From Rotaria socialis (taxonomy: Eukaryota; Rotifera; Eurotatoria; Philodinida; Philodinidae), in the NCBI GenBank assembly GCA_905331475.1, contig CAJNYU010004663.1, positions 1 to 64,000 on the forward strand: 64,000 nucleotides of DNA, in the 5' to 3' direction. Both the position numbers and the translations under genes were made by a program. Below, piece by piece: positions 12,970 through 26,206 of this stretch. The notes beneath the pieces were generated by a model. The model saw nothing but the letters and a program-made list of their open reading frames with translations. It was not told the DNA's origin and did no database searches. Numbering within the stretch: the stretch's first letter is position 1; each line of letters starts with the position of its first letter.

Positions 12970-15900
12970 ATGGGGAAACGTGCAAGTACGAAGAGATTGT
13001 CTTCGATGTCTGATGCAGGTTTTTATTTTACTCGTTCCTATGCATTAATATGATTTCTTGTTCTGTTCCCTAGCTTCAAAAGCAATTGACATAAAAGCCC
13101 GTAAACGTATTGAAGAACTTTATGAATTAACCGATGAAATAATCAATGCTTATAATGAAGTTAACGAAACCTATGTGAATAAAGTGTATCGAAAATATAA
13201 ACAATTACAGGAAGTTAATAAAAAATTAAAACAACAACTGAACCATCATCATTGTTCTGGTTGTAAATGCACGATTCTACCCAATGACAGCACACAAAAC
13301 GAAGACGAAGAGGAAGACGACAACATTGAAGATACCGATAGTTCAACATTAGATGAAAATGATCAAATTTATGAGCAAACAGGTAAATCAGCTTCATCAT
13401 CGACGACCACAAGATCCATAATGACAAGAAGCAAGAAAAACAATGGTTAGTTTAGTGTTGTTTTTCTTTTTTTAATTTTCTTTTCATAACTTCTTCTTTA
13501 GCTTTCCTAATACCTGATATTGAAGATACGCAACATTTCGATGTTAACGATAGCCGACTTAGTAGTAAGTTTGAAAATTATTTAAATCACAAACAGAACA
13601 CAAACAAATGTTATTTATAAGGAAAAAGTCCTAGTACTGATGCCGATAATCAAGATAGAGTATCCATGGTCACGAATCAAAGTGAAAACGAAACAACACA
13701 CAATGATAATCAATCCGAACATGAAGAGGAAGAAAGTAAGATTCTGATTTCAGAACTCCAATCAAATTGAATTGTTGAAGTTTTACGATTTTTTTCTTAT
13801 CTTAATACATAAGTACTTTTATTAGTGGAAAGAAAACAGCTTGTTTTTATTTGATCTGTAATATACAAAAACTATAAGACAATGCCAACGATGTAGATCA
13901 TAATGCATCATTAGTACTTGCTAATAGTTTGTTTCTGATATGTTATTAAATTTATTATAATATATATTACTGTCTTGATTCATATTAATTACGCAAAAGA
14001 AAAGTGCATAGTTCGAGATGATGGCTGAATAGACTACTCCGTAATATTGAAATCATAGGTTTTAATATCTATTGAAGTCTAACCTTTCTGACTCAGATTA
14101 TAAGGTTCGTATCGTATCTTATATTATTGATACTTTCTATGTAAAGTCCAAAATGTAAGATTACATAAGATTTTATAAATACATGTTTAAACCTGGTATT
14201 TTCTAGACGGTAAATACGAAATTATTTCTACCCTAATATTGACTCATGCATATGTGCATAACTTACGCATATATGCATAACTCATTCTGTACGTATTTGA
14301 AAAGAAATTATTTTAAGCGGAACTAAAGGCTGATGATAAATTCTGTAGTATTAAACGAATTATAATTCAAGATAAATCGTGCAAATAGTCTATACTCAAG
14401 ATTTGTTAAATAGGAATAAATTTTGGCAGAAATTTTTATTAGATCAAAACGAAAAACAAAACTCTGTTTACGTACAGATCCCATCTCGCCCCAATGGCTA
14501 AATTTACGTTGGAGATTCTTCCTATACTATTTTAGCATTTTGACTAAAATTCTACACGTTTAATAGGCATGAAAATTTTTTCAAATTTTTATAATTCGGA
14601 ATTATTTATTATAACGGTTTATGTTAGTACATATTGAACCGTAAATTATTTGACAGAAATTCCCTACTATAAACCCATTAATGAGAATGACTGAATAAAA
14701 ATGTCACGGGAGTCACAGGCAATATTTAATGTTCTGTTTTTTTTGCCAGTTTTATGTTACATATCCATATTGAAACATAAGTTAGGCTTATGACGTATAT
14801 TAGTTTATCATAGTTATTAATACTGCATCATATTAGAAAATTTGATATTTGTGTCCTTCAAATTTTCATCTTTAATATAAATAGGAAAAACCTGACATGT
14901 TGCTCGAGTTTCACATTGACTCATAAATGTCGTTTTAGATCAAACAGGAAATATTCTTTAGTAGCCATTGAATTTAAAAAATGGAGCGAGATCACGTTTT
15001 GAGATTTCCTATAGAGCACGTTCAACTCAAAAGAAATTTAAGACTCATGGAAATCTATCAAGATCAACACAAACGATGTTCAATTTTTCTATGAAAAAAT
15101 CTGTTTTATGTTCATTCGGAGATTTTTTTAATCGTAGCAATTTAACATGGTAACTTTAAGTTTAAACGTGCCGAAGTACGTCTGAAAATCTAAGTTGAAG
15201 TCTATTCAAATATAAGTCGATGATCCGTATCTGAGAGCTGAGAATAACAGTGAGAAATTCTAAATTATTTTTATTCATTTATTAGAACCATGCATACTAC
15301 ATTTTACTTCCACAAGTCTAATTCAGTAATATTCCTGCCACTTAATGCAATTGATAGTACATATCAAAGAAATCTAATCACACTAAATATATACTCAGTT
15401 TTTATTTGTTGACTAAATGAAAGTTTTGATAATAAAAATTCGTGATTATTATTAGCTGCACAATGCTTTAACTATGTGAAAAGATACAATAGAAATATTG
15501 ATATCTATCGATTTTCAATTAAAATAACACAAAGGCAACTGAAGTCAGACCATCTATTTTGAATGGTTACAGAAACTCAACACAGTTCTATGTTATCTTA
15601 AAAAAACATAATCTAAAAAATGCTTTGCTTTTGTGTTCATAAGGATAAGAACTTAGACAAAGATGAACAGATCAAATATAAAAAAATCTTTTTAACAAAT
15701 ATTTATCAGGCAGCTATGATGACTATTAAAACTGTGAGATAATCGATATTCGATTTTGAATTTGGACTCTAGAGTTTCGAAATTACTCTTTCGAAAGAGA
15801 AAATTTAGAACGAAGTCACTGATATTTTTGTCATCACATTGTGTTCGAACAATCGTCGGTCTATATTTATTGTAAAATGAATTTAGATTGTGTTTTTCGA

Positions 15901-17023
15901 ATTTCTACAAGAAAATAAGTGTTTAAAAACATTAGTCTTATTAAACAATTCATCCGAGTTTGTCTATAAAAAAAAATGCATAATTCTCGTCAACAATGAT
16001 CGTTTTTTTTCTCAGTAGTATTTCAAAAAGTAATATACTTCTCTAGAAATCGACAGCATCGATCTAACCATGTGTGAACATCATTAGTTAGATTTACGAA
16101 AACGTCGAAAGGAAATAGCTAGCTTTAAGAGGCTTTCCAGTTCATTGGTCCTTTTTATTTTATTAACAATGACTTCTCTCTCGAGTATTTTTCTTCTTGT
16201 TTGTATATTTGTATGTCATGCCGTAATCTTCGTCTGGAAGTATGTATGATTCTGACATGCCGAATAGTTTTTGTATCTAGTTTTCCCAGTTCATATTCTA
16301 ACAAAACTGTCTCGATTCTATATGCAATTAATTATATGTATATGTAGAAAACGATGATTAACATAAATTAAATAAAGTGATGACTTCCACAATAAGTTTA
16401 AAGCGACCGTACATCTAGAATTAATTATTCATGGCGTTACCTATACAGAAGAAAAATAGATTTAACACCTTTTGTATTATTTTTAATAACTTCCGGAAAT
16501 ACTAGCAGAGTGTTAATTTTCTTTTCTTTGGGGAAAATAATAAAACTATGTTACTAATACTACATGATCTTTTCTCATTGCAGTTGGTAACAATAATGAT
16601 GAACATGCACAAGAAGAAGAAGAAGAAGAAGAAGAAGAAGAAGAAGGTGGCGATGATGAAGACGTGGATAATTTGCCATTAGCCTTACAGGATATTATTC
16701 GAAAGAAAGCACAAAAAAATAAAAATGCTAAAATTTATTTACTTCACATTCCTCGCTATCCAGCATTATGCGAATTTCTTCGTGATAGATCTCGTACATC
16801 GTTTGATCATCGTCCGAGTGAAAATCAAGTACGTCCATTGATTGCAAATCATCTTAGTGAACAAATGGCTAATGATGCAAAAATCCGTATGCGTTTACGT
16901 GATGAACTACGTGAAATACATCGATCATATATGAGAACATTCATGAATGATCCACATGCAAATGCTACCAAAATATCTTTTCATAAACATAAACGACTTA
17001 ATATCAAACAAAGTCCTATGTAA
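12970..17023 (+). CDS. unrecognised acidic coiled-coil protein
   Basis: Five in-phase exons give 345 aa: 12970-13018, 13074-13445, 13502-13564, 13622-13735 and 16584-17023. I do not recognise the family. Residues about 17-75 look helical and coiled-coil (KARKRIEELYELTDEIINA, KQLQEVNKKLKQQL). A small CSGCKC cysteine motif follows, then a long acidic, Ser/Thr/Asn-rich low-complexity stretch that ends in a run of about 12 Glu encoded by a GAA microsatellite near 16610-16646. The C-terminal about 120 residues are globular and basic (LPLALQDIIRKKAQKNKNAK, IPRYPALCEFLRD, RMRLRDELREIHRSYMRTF). A 2.85-kb intron precedes the last exon. The acidic/basic make-up fits a nuclear protein, which is inference. 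The last exon could belong to a separate gene, but its phase fits. Confidence 0.65.
13736..16583 (+). other. 2.85-kb intron of the acidic coiled-coil gene
   Basis: No exon or transposon was recognised. Short palindromic ATGCATAT/CGCATATATGCATA motifs lie near 14245-14282. The donor is GTAAGATT and the acceptor TTGCAG. It is much longer than the other three introns of this gene (about 55-57 nt). Confidence 0.5.
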
Positions 17024-18271
17024 CCTTATATATTCTTGTTTCTTTTATTTTCATGTCCAATATATGATTCTTTTTCTTTTCTATTGTATAAATAATTAAT
17101 TTACTTATTCTTATAAAAATACAGCTAAAGAAATGGTATTGTGAATTAAAAGAAGTTTGTTTTGTAGCCCTGAAATGTGCTTGATTATTTGTGTAATCCG
17201 TTCTGTTTTCTCTATTTTCTCTTTGAAGAAACGCTAATTCTATGAAATAAAGAAGCAAGATATAATAATTGAACTATTCTATCAACCAGGTATATAATAA
17301 AACTAATGTAAGTATGAAATCATTATATTAATATGACATTCTTTGTTGTTTTCTAAGTGTTTAATAGATATGGTTGAAATAATGACTAGCAGTACTTAAT
17401 GTCAGATAGACTGAACCTAAATTAATTATATCTGTCAATCAAACAGGAAATTTTCTATTCAAATAAAATTATTGCTAAAAAGTAATTGAAGTGTTCAATT
17501 ATTTATAACATGCAGATGTTCTAAACCATATAAATGCTTAATTTTTTAGTAAATAATCACGAAGTCAGCTGAGTAAGACTGTTAAGAGGATAGAAAAATC
17601 CTCAAGGTTATTCTGTACTCTATTTTCCATGCGCTCTAGATTATAGTCACATGATAAATATATTTACGTCTCGTTAAACAATCTTGTTTTTCTTCTTCTT
17701 CTTAATCAATCGTTTTGCGAATCATTAATAATATTAGTTTTAATTACGTCAAAAACATAATAAACTAATATTAAATATTAGATAATTTCAATAATCTCGG
17801 TCAAAGAACATGCACTCTGCACTGTATACTAAAAAAAAATGATCACTACAAGTAGTTAATCATAAAAGTATTGTTCGTATCTCCATTTAATTGAGATTGT
17901 AAAAAAGAATGTTTATTTATTTTTCTCATTTTTATACAATTTTTAATTTTTAATGGATTGAAATAATTTGAGCATTATATTTCCACAAAATAAGATATTT
18001 CATACAGAAAGAAGGCATATGAAATGAGAGACATGTATAAATGGAACATACTGTTCTTTAAAAACAAAAGTAAGAGAAAAACTTCAATACGATAGGAACA
18101 CTCAAAAACATACCAATTAATTAAACAAAAAGGCTTTTATGTATATATTTATATGATTCTAAACCGGTAAACTCAATGGATTAGGTTATTTTTGAGTTGA
18201 TTTTTCATCATAACTGACTGAATGAATGTAATGGGACGAATTAAACGGTAGAAATTGAGATTTTAGTCGAT
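17024..18271. other. convergent intergenic region
   Basis: Two genes converge here. No coding exon was recognised. AATAAA polyadenylation-like hexamers occur downstream of the plus-strand stop near 17247. The rest is AT-rich and featureless. Confidence 0.5.
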
Positions 18272-18773
18272 CTAAAGCATATCTGCTACTTGACATGAGC
18301 CAGATAATTCAGGTTTGATACACATATTACACATAGGACATGTACAATTTCGTTGTAGCCATGGTGATAAACAACGTTTATGAAATGCATGCTCACATGG
18401 ACAAACAGCTATTTCTTCATCTTGATGAAAATCGTCAAAACAAATAACGCAACTCTATATGAAAAGAGAAATTTTCACTGTCGCTCAAATTGAAAAACAA
18501 GTAAAAAGGCAAATGAAAAAAATACATACGGAATTTTTTACTTTACATTGTGTATATTGATCTTTTCGGTAGCCTTTATCTCGAAATGTATCTCGTCTAA
18601 GTCTAAAAGTATGTAAAACAAATTATTCTCCTTTTCTTTTGGTTGTTTGAAAATAAGAACACTCACCGCCATAAGTAACAACAAAAACATAGACTTAAGC
18701 ATAAGGTCGTCAAACCGACCCCGAATATTGGTAATGAAACAGTACTTGGTATTAATATTAATGTATTACCCAT
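18272..18773 (-). CDS. RING-H2 membrane E3 ligase, RNF24/RNF122-like
   Basis: Three in-phase exons give 120 aa: 18667-18773, 18530-18602 and 18272-18454. The N-terminal exon encodes one hydrophobic segment (FGVGLTTLCLSLCFCCYLWR) like the single membrane anchor of RNF24 and RNF122. A short basic linker follows, then a RING-H2 finger. The metal ligands follow C-x2-C, then CPCEHAFHKRC and finally CPMC. The WL pair of the E2-binding surface is present (SPWLQRNCTCPMC). The protein ends 18 residues after the last RING cysteine. The family acts in membrane-associated ubiquitin transfer. It is shorter than vertebrate RNF24 (about 148 aa), mainly at the N-terminus. Choosing RNF24 rather than RNF122 is not possible here. 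Confidence 0.85.
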
Positions 18774-21547
18774 CTTGTTTTGATTTTATTTGTTAATAGT
18801 AAGACAAATTTCACTAGCATATTATTTTTCTACTCCGATAAAGTCAGCTAAAATATAATGAGATATTGCATTGATGTCGTTCTTACATATAATTATAGCT
18901 TTTATTTATGGTGTTTATCTCTCTTTTTTTCCTTCCCTATCTTTTTTCTGGAAACAAGAAGAAAACACATTTGGATTGGTTTGGTTAATTACTTCAAAAA
19001 TAATCATGTATTTTTAAAATACATGTCAAAAGATGTTTTAAACGAATTTATTCCAAATAATCTCAATTATTATTTCTTGAAAACGAGATCGAACTTTTTC
19101 TGTTCGGTCGTACTAGTAACAGTCGGGTTTAGGCGACATCTATTTATCGCGGTGTCTTCTCACCATCACCCTAGTGGTATATGTGTGATTGCATTCATTA
19201 GGTTTATGTATCGCATAGAAGAAACTCCTGTCCTATGTTTTAAAAATAGTTGTTAGTCTTCGTTGTTTTTATGTTTGGTCATCTATATCATGGAATGCGG
19301 CATTAGTGAAGCGAAGATGAAAACATTGAACTTTTACAACCACCAGGAGATCTTTAACAACCTTTCTGGTGGGTGAAAATTCAATAATTTTAATTGTATT
19401 TCGATATATAATAGTTGGTAATAACAGGTCGAGCATAATCTCTACCTGTCGGGTGTGAAGGTATGTGGTACGCTTCCTTCCTGTCGCACCTTCATATATA
19501 GATGAATATTTGTAAACCCTTCTATATCTAGGATAAAAATCATTTAACTCTTTATAAGTAATGAACTCAAGAGTCTGCGGAAAAATGTATGAGCTAAGTA
19601 TGTTTCATTCATTTGCTCAGTTAAATTACGATCGATGTAAACATAAAACTAAAAGAAGATTCGGAAGGCGTAAATTCGAACTATAGTAATTAGTGCGTGC
19701 ATCGTTATCTTGCTATTTCTAGGCGTTCAATAATTTATTTCGTTTAAATGAGAATAAATTTCAATGTTTTAGTGTATTAAATTCAAATTATTAGTATCCA
19801 ATAGGCTTCTCTTTATCGACACTTTGCATAGAAACAGATTTTAACCGTAGTCATAATCAAGATTTTTGTTATAATCTATTTCGGCAAACAATACTTATCT
19901 ATCATGCATCTTCAATAATATAACGAATCGTACTTCAGCAGTAGAATTGAACTGATCAAGGAACATCGTATCATCTGTAATACGATTAACATAATAGTCA
20001 TCGTGCTGGAACTTTTCTCATCTTTGTAAACAATGTAGATAATGCGTTCTATTTGACTATGAGAAAGAAAGACGCGCTTGAACTATGATCTTTTCATAAA
20101 TCGGATATGAGTGGTTGTAGATAAGCTTTCATTTCCAGTTAAATATTCGCATTCATTCTCTCAGAAATTCAGTCAGTAGACTCATATTTATCTTCTCTTT
20201 CTCTGCCTCTATTTCAACTTCCTGCTTTAATTCTATACACAAATGATCAGTATGTAAACTTTAAGTCTTTAGTGCAAATATAAAATAGAATAACGCACAA
20301 CATTTGTCAAAGCCAAGATCTTTTCACTCCGATGATCTATCAAGAAAGGCTTGTAGGGAAATATGCGCAGCAGACAATGCAAACAGGATTCTCAACATTG
20401 GTGCCATGTATTGTACTTATTTGGTTTTCATGGACAAATATAACAAAAAAAAAGAATCTTCAATCTTTTGTTAAATACTTTCATTTTTTTTATATTGATT
20501 CAAAGAGCAATAAGAAAGCGTATCATACATCTCACAATACATCGTACAGCCATGAATAGTTTCTAAAGTAACATGAGAGAATTATTGTAAAGAACAGAGA
20601 AATTCTTTTCTCCATTTATTTGGTTTCTTCCTCGCAATAAATTCATTATTACATATGTAATATGAATATTTAGGATACAAAAAAACGCTATCTAATATGA
20701 TTTATCTCATGGAGAGAAGATAGTCAGTAGTTAGTGACTGATCATACAAAATTTATCAATTTTTATGCCTTGAATTTGCATTACTTGTCAAAGTGATCGT
20801 AATTTTATCGTCTTACTTATTGAACTATTTGTACCATATCTTGAAATTAGGCGTTAAGCTACGATTTTTATCTGAAAGAATATTAAAATAAAATAAAAGA
20901 TACCGTCATTACATTTATTCACTTCCAACACAAAGCAAAACATTTTCATGCTAAATAGTTTATAAATCTGACTAGAATATAATAAAAAAATTCCATTGTA
21001 TTTTAAGTAAAGCATTGAAGCGAATATATATGTATTATGCATATTTTTTTCATTAGAAATCTAATAAATATTTTAACTACTGCTTCATTTTTCTTTCCAA
21101 CAGCTAATGCTACTATTGAATACCAAGATATTCAACTCGAGAATGAGATTTTCAGTTCTAAGGATTCGAATTTTAATAAATCTATTATTCGCTTGAAACA
21201 AAAGCTCGAAGCATTTGTTATCTTGCACTGTCCGTGGCTCACAAAAAATAAATAAATATTATATTTGAAGTTAAACGAACATTTAAGTTTTATCCTCTAC
21301 TATCAGATGAACTTTATTTTTACAATCAAATAATAAGAATTTCTTCTTTGTTTTTGAGCTTTTTTTAACTTGAATCTGATGATCATCTGGAAGGCAAATA
21401 TTTTGATAAGTCAAAAATAAAATAAACAATCAAAAGTTTTCACCTTCTAATAGCATTCAATTTTTAAGTCATGAGTTTTTTTTCTTTCTTTCAAATCATC
21501 GGGGGCTTCATCATATCATTCTATCGATTTAAATAAAATTTTGATAC
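18774..21547. other. gene-free region
   Basis: No supported exon was found. An open frame at 18858-19256 (+) has no family features. A small hairpin (CCACCAG...CTGGTGG) lies near 19341-19375, and a somewhat GC-richer patch at 19420-19500 repeats CTGTCG motifs. Nothing here supports a gene. Confidence 0.5.
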
Positions 21548-22173
21548 TCACGAGGGAAGGTCGCCAAGTGTTACCAACCATTCGGGTTCATATTGTGCTT
21601 ATAAGTAGGACCCAGTGAGACTAGAAAAAGCCTGAAAGATTTCGTGCCATTAAGCCTATCTTTCAAAGTTATAACCGTTTCACTAAACTTTCGAGCTTGG
21701 ACAAGGAATTTACAGAAAAACTGAATGAAAGATTTTCGAACTGAACTTTTTCCTAATCATAGGTCTCATCGATGTTAGAAGGTTGCAAAAAATTTCAGTG
21801 AAAACGGATGCATCATTCTCGAAATATTGCAAATTGAAGAGAAGTCAATTTTATGACATTTTTTTGAAAAATGGCCGTTTTCATCAATATGCAATATCTC
21901 AAGAATGATGCATCGATTTTCACTGAATTTTTTTGCAACCTTCTAACATCGATGAGACCTATTGTTAGGAAAAATTTCAGTTCGAAATTCCTTCATTCAA
22001 TTTTTCTATAAATTCCTTGTCCAAGCTCGAAAATTTAGTGAAACGGTTATAACTTTGAAAGATAGGCTTAATGGCACGAAATCTTTCAGACTTTTTCTAG
22101 TCTCACTGGGTCCTACTTATGAGCACAATATGAACCCGAATGGTTGGTATCACTTGGCGACCTTCCCTCGTGA
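21548..22173. mobile_element. foldback-type element with long inverted repeats
   Basis: Two arms of about 290 bp, roughly 21548-21836 and 21884-22173, are nearly exact reverse complements around a spacer of about 50 bp. The ends read TCACGAGGGAAGG and CCTTCCCTCGTGA. The arms differ by scattered substitutions and short indels, so the copy is not brand new. There is no coding frame for a transposase, so this is a non-autonomous foldback or MITE-like element. No convincing target-site duplication was found, so the superfamily is open. Confidence 0.85.
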
Positions 22174-25100
22174 AATCATTTAATAAGAACATATTAATCG
22201 ACTATGAAAAGCTGATTTCGTATTATCAAACAAAGTCGATATGAAACGAAGCCTTGAAAATGAGTAAAAAAAGAAAATATGCACATGTCAACAATCGCGC
22301 CTCTAATGCTCTTTATTCCCTTATTTATTTCTTACGAACATATTTCTTTATCTAGCAACATTTTTATTTCATTTTCTTTTCTTCGTTTCTTAAACTAAGA
22401 GTAATGCTGCTCGACTTTCATTTGATGTTGTAGTTCGGCAGACAAAAGTGATGCTATTGTTTGATTAAAATGCACATATTTAACTAAAGTACATTGATGC
22501 TCGACACAAAGAACACACTATCGTAATTCGTTAATACTCATAAAAAAATGTCTGTTGCAACTAGCAATATGTTCCTTTGTTCTTCATCAATGTAAGTAGA
22601 ATCGTTTCATTTTATTTTTTTGTAAATAACAATTTAATAATTAACATTGATTATTTGATCTGAATTGTTCAAAACGCCTTTGTCAGATGGACAAGACGTA
22701 GAATGCATAGGAGACTACAGACAAAGTTACATACAAGAAAATATAACGCTGTGAGTTGAATCTTTTTATAAATTTAGTTATTTATTATAGTTCATTTTTA
22801 CTCAAATAGAGATAAACTTAACGTATGTTTCGTATTTCATTGAAAAATTATTCTATATCTTATTCGAGGTAGAATCTGCGAGTTGTATAGTGGGATCAAT
22901 TATGTTTTTGTTATCACTAGTTTTAGTAAATATTAAAGTCAACGATACTGGCACGGTTGAGAAGGAGGGAAGTTGAAAACGCAGAAAAATGATTTGTAGA
23001 ATTTTCCTAACATTAATGATATTCTTTAAGGAAATCTAGTACAATTTTCCGCGATTATAACTTGATAAATATTGATTTAGGAAAAACGAAGGAATTAATT
23101 CGAAATAATATCAAAAATAGACAAAAATCTAATAAGCTTTTTATCAAATTGATTTTTCAGTTTTTGATTATCGTCAATGTGGTCATCTCTATAGCTGTAA
23201 TGTAATATTGCCATAATCGAAGTCTAGTGAAAAAAAGGAAAGTATCATACTTGAGACGCATCAGTATATCCAATAGAATGACATGATCATTGACTCTCTT
23301 TGACGAAATAGACTCTTCAACCCAAAGACTAAATTTAAATTAATAATACAATTGACTTCTGAAAAACAGTTAGAATACTTTATTTGAATTATTTGCTAAT
23401 AGAGACTCATGTGACCTTCGGGAACAATGAGTGTGGTCGCGATAAACTTTCTATCAATCTTCAATTGCCAATTCAGATCTTTTATATTAATCAGTTCATT
23501 TCATCTGACAGTAAATACTTGTCGGTAGTATCATTTCGATTTTGTTTCTCATAAAGCGTTGTTGAGAATCAAATTCATAGACACCTAAGAACATCCCATT
23601 TTATTGAATCGAATATTCTAAAACTGAATGATTTGAATTGAATGAATGCAACAATAAGCAATATATTGAAGGAAATTCATTGACATTAATACATCGATAA
23701 TTACCTATATCCCACAAAAAACAGCGTGAATTTATGATTTCATCTTGCAGCCTGTGACAAGTATAATTCGATTGTTCTATTTGCCAAGTAAAGAACTTTA
23801 ATTATATGCATCTGTGCATTTTTGTATGCAACCAGTATGGATGTTTGCTTTGTAAGAGACCATACTAATACAAATAATAGACTTTTCATGGTTCATGCTG
23901 CCGATGGCCTCGATGCCAATTGTGATCCGAAAGTAGTATTTGAACTGATTATTACTATTGGCCATTGAAATCCCTGTTGCTCTATACGAGAAACAAAATC
24001 TCACTTGCTAGACATGTGTGTTACATCTGCAGAAAAAAAATGATTAAAAAGGAAATTGTATGCTGAAATTTGATCGTCTGCTTTAGTCAAACAAGAGAAT
24101 TCTGAATACGACAGAACGCATGAAAATTTTCTTGAAATGAAGTTGAAATCTGATCTAGCAGATTTGAATGGGGCTAAAATTGATTATCTAGAAAAGTGAG
24201 GAATTTCGAATAATACCAAATACTTTCAAAATATATGGGTCTCGCTATTCATCTCTTGAATCGGAAGTTTTGATCCAAATATTCTATACTTGAATAATAC
24301 AAATAATCGACTAGCTTATTTAATATCATTTAGATATAATACTAAAGCTTTTTTAAAATTTATTAGCATTTCCTATAGTACATTTAGTTATTTATTTTAA
24401 ATCATCCTAATCAAAGAAAATTATTTATATCTTTTCACTATGTTCTATAAAAATAGACTATGACAAATGTATTTGTTCACGACTTTCATCATAGTGAAAA
24501 GAAAAATATTTGTATTTGATTATAGACAGAATGTGCTCGAGTTGAGATTGGCTATGCAACAAAGTTTTGTTCATCGTACACTTCAATTTCTTAAAAAAAT
24601 AGCAGAAGAAAACATTACAAATATGACTCTGTCAAAAAACTAACTACTTAAAATGAAATTATTTTTCACGGAATTTCTTGAGTTTTACAGAAGTAGCATT
24701 AAATTTCTTTAGTTATTCAAGTGTTTCTATAATTTTCACGGAAATATCAATATTGAACTAATTCAAATTGGATAAAAATTTTTAGGGTAAATAGAGTGAA
24801 CTGTAAAGCAGAACTGTGTTTTTCACTGTTCAAAACTAATCTTACCGATATGAATCATACAAGAGCAACGTTCAATTTTGATTGTCAACAGTTTTGCAAC
24901 CTTTTACGAACAAAAGGCATAGAGAGAAACTCCAACCAAATGAGTTTATTCAACTTCAAGAATACATTTCAAGAGTACTATTAAAACCAAAAGTTAAATT
25001 CAATTGTAAATACTTTTTATAATGTTCAAATGTTCGACATTGCAAGTCAGATATTCTAGGGCAAGTTTCCCTATTTGTCTTATCGTAGTACACACAGAAG

Positions 25101-26206
25101 CAGCTAAACAGGTAAACGTAACAATTGATTTAACATTCAAAGTAAATCCAAAATCATAAAATTAATTATAATAATGTTGCAACTAAAATGATTCTTTTCA
25201 TTAAAAAAAAGGCCAGAATGCATAAAAGGATCGATTTTCAATATATATATATTTATGAATGAAAGTTATTTTCATAAATAAAATTATTCATAAAGTTAAA
25301 TCAAAAGCTTTTCATTGAAACTCAAGAGGATGCTAGGCAAATACGAATACTTATTCGTACTCGAGATTTTAGACGAACGGGATTCGTCCATGTGAATAAG
25401 TTATTTTAAAGCGATCAATTAGTAAATTTAATACTGTCATTGTGTCGATATTATCAATATATACCCTAGCATATTTTCTCTCATACAGAATGCTAAATAA
25501 ATTTCATTATACATTGAATGTTCAAGGCCTATTAAAGAATATCAAATGTTGGTTTTCTTTAAGAAACTTCTGTGAAAACATGTAGTAAATTCTCATTTTC
25601 TTTTGCGACAAAATAATTGCTTATCATATATGTGCAAATAGAGTAAAAAGAAATCTTTTTATGTTTTCTTAGAAAACGTGTAAAGAGAAAATTATATTCT
25701 AATGTAAATTACTGCGATGTTTTCATTATCTTGACCATATTAAAAGAGAACTCTTGTTGACAACAGATAAAAAATGATTTTAAATACAGATGCGTCGTAT
25801 TCTAGTCTAGACTTATGAGAGTAGTGCATTGGGATTAAACTAAACATACAAGATATATTGATTGAATAATTGTTTTATTTGGATATTTTTTTGTTCAACA
25901 TCGACCATGCCTACGATGATTATGAACAGGTTGTACAATTCTTTTTCGTTTCTTTTTCATATTTTTGCATAGGTGTTAGAAATTGTTTTTTTTTCGTTAT
26001 GTGAGACCAGTTACCACTCATTTAAAGTGCTTAACAGCAAAACATTGTAAACGAAAAACAAACTGCGGCATCTCTTCCTTCTCTATACCAAACTAATCCT
26101 TTCAACAAATAAAACCCCATAAGAACAAAATAGTGTAAGAAGATTTGTACACTTTTCCCCATTATTGTATGAAATAAAACATAAAATCTAAGATAAATAA
26201 GAGTTA
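22174..26206. other. gene-free region
   Basis: About 4 kb of AT-rich DNA with only short, unconserved open frames on both strands. No RNA gene, transposon end or long repeat was recognised. Confidence 0.5.

Noticed and set aside
18858-19256. Open frame of 132 codons (+)
   Set aside because: It lies just upstream of the RNF24-like gene on the other strand, with no domain-like sequence. Its hydrophobic Phe/Leu content follows T-rich DNA.
19420-19500. GC-richer patch with repeated CTGTCG motifs
   Set aside because: The symmetry is too weak and irregular to call an element without other genomic copies.
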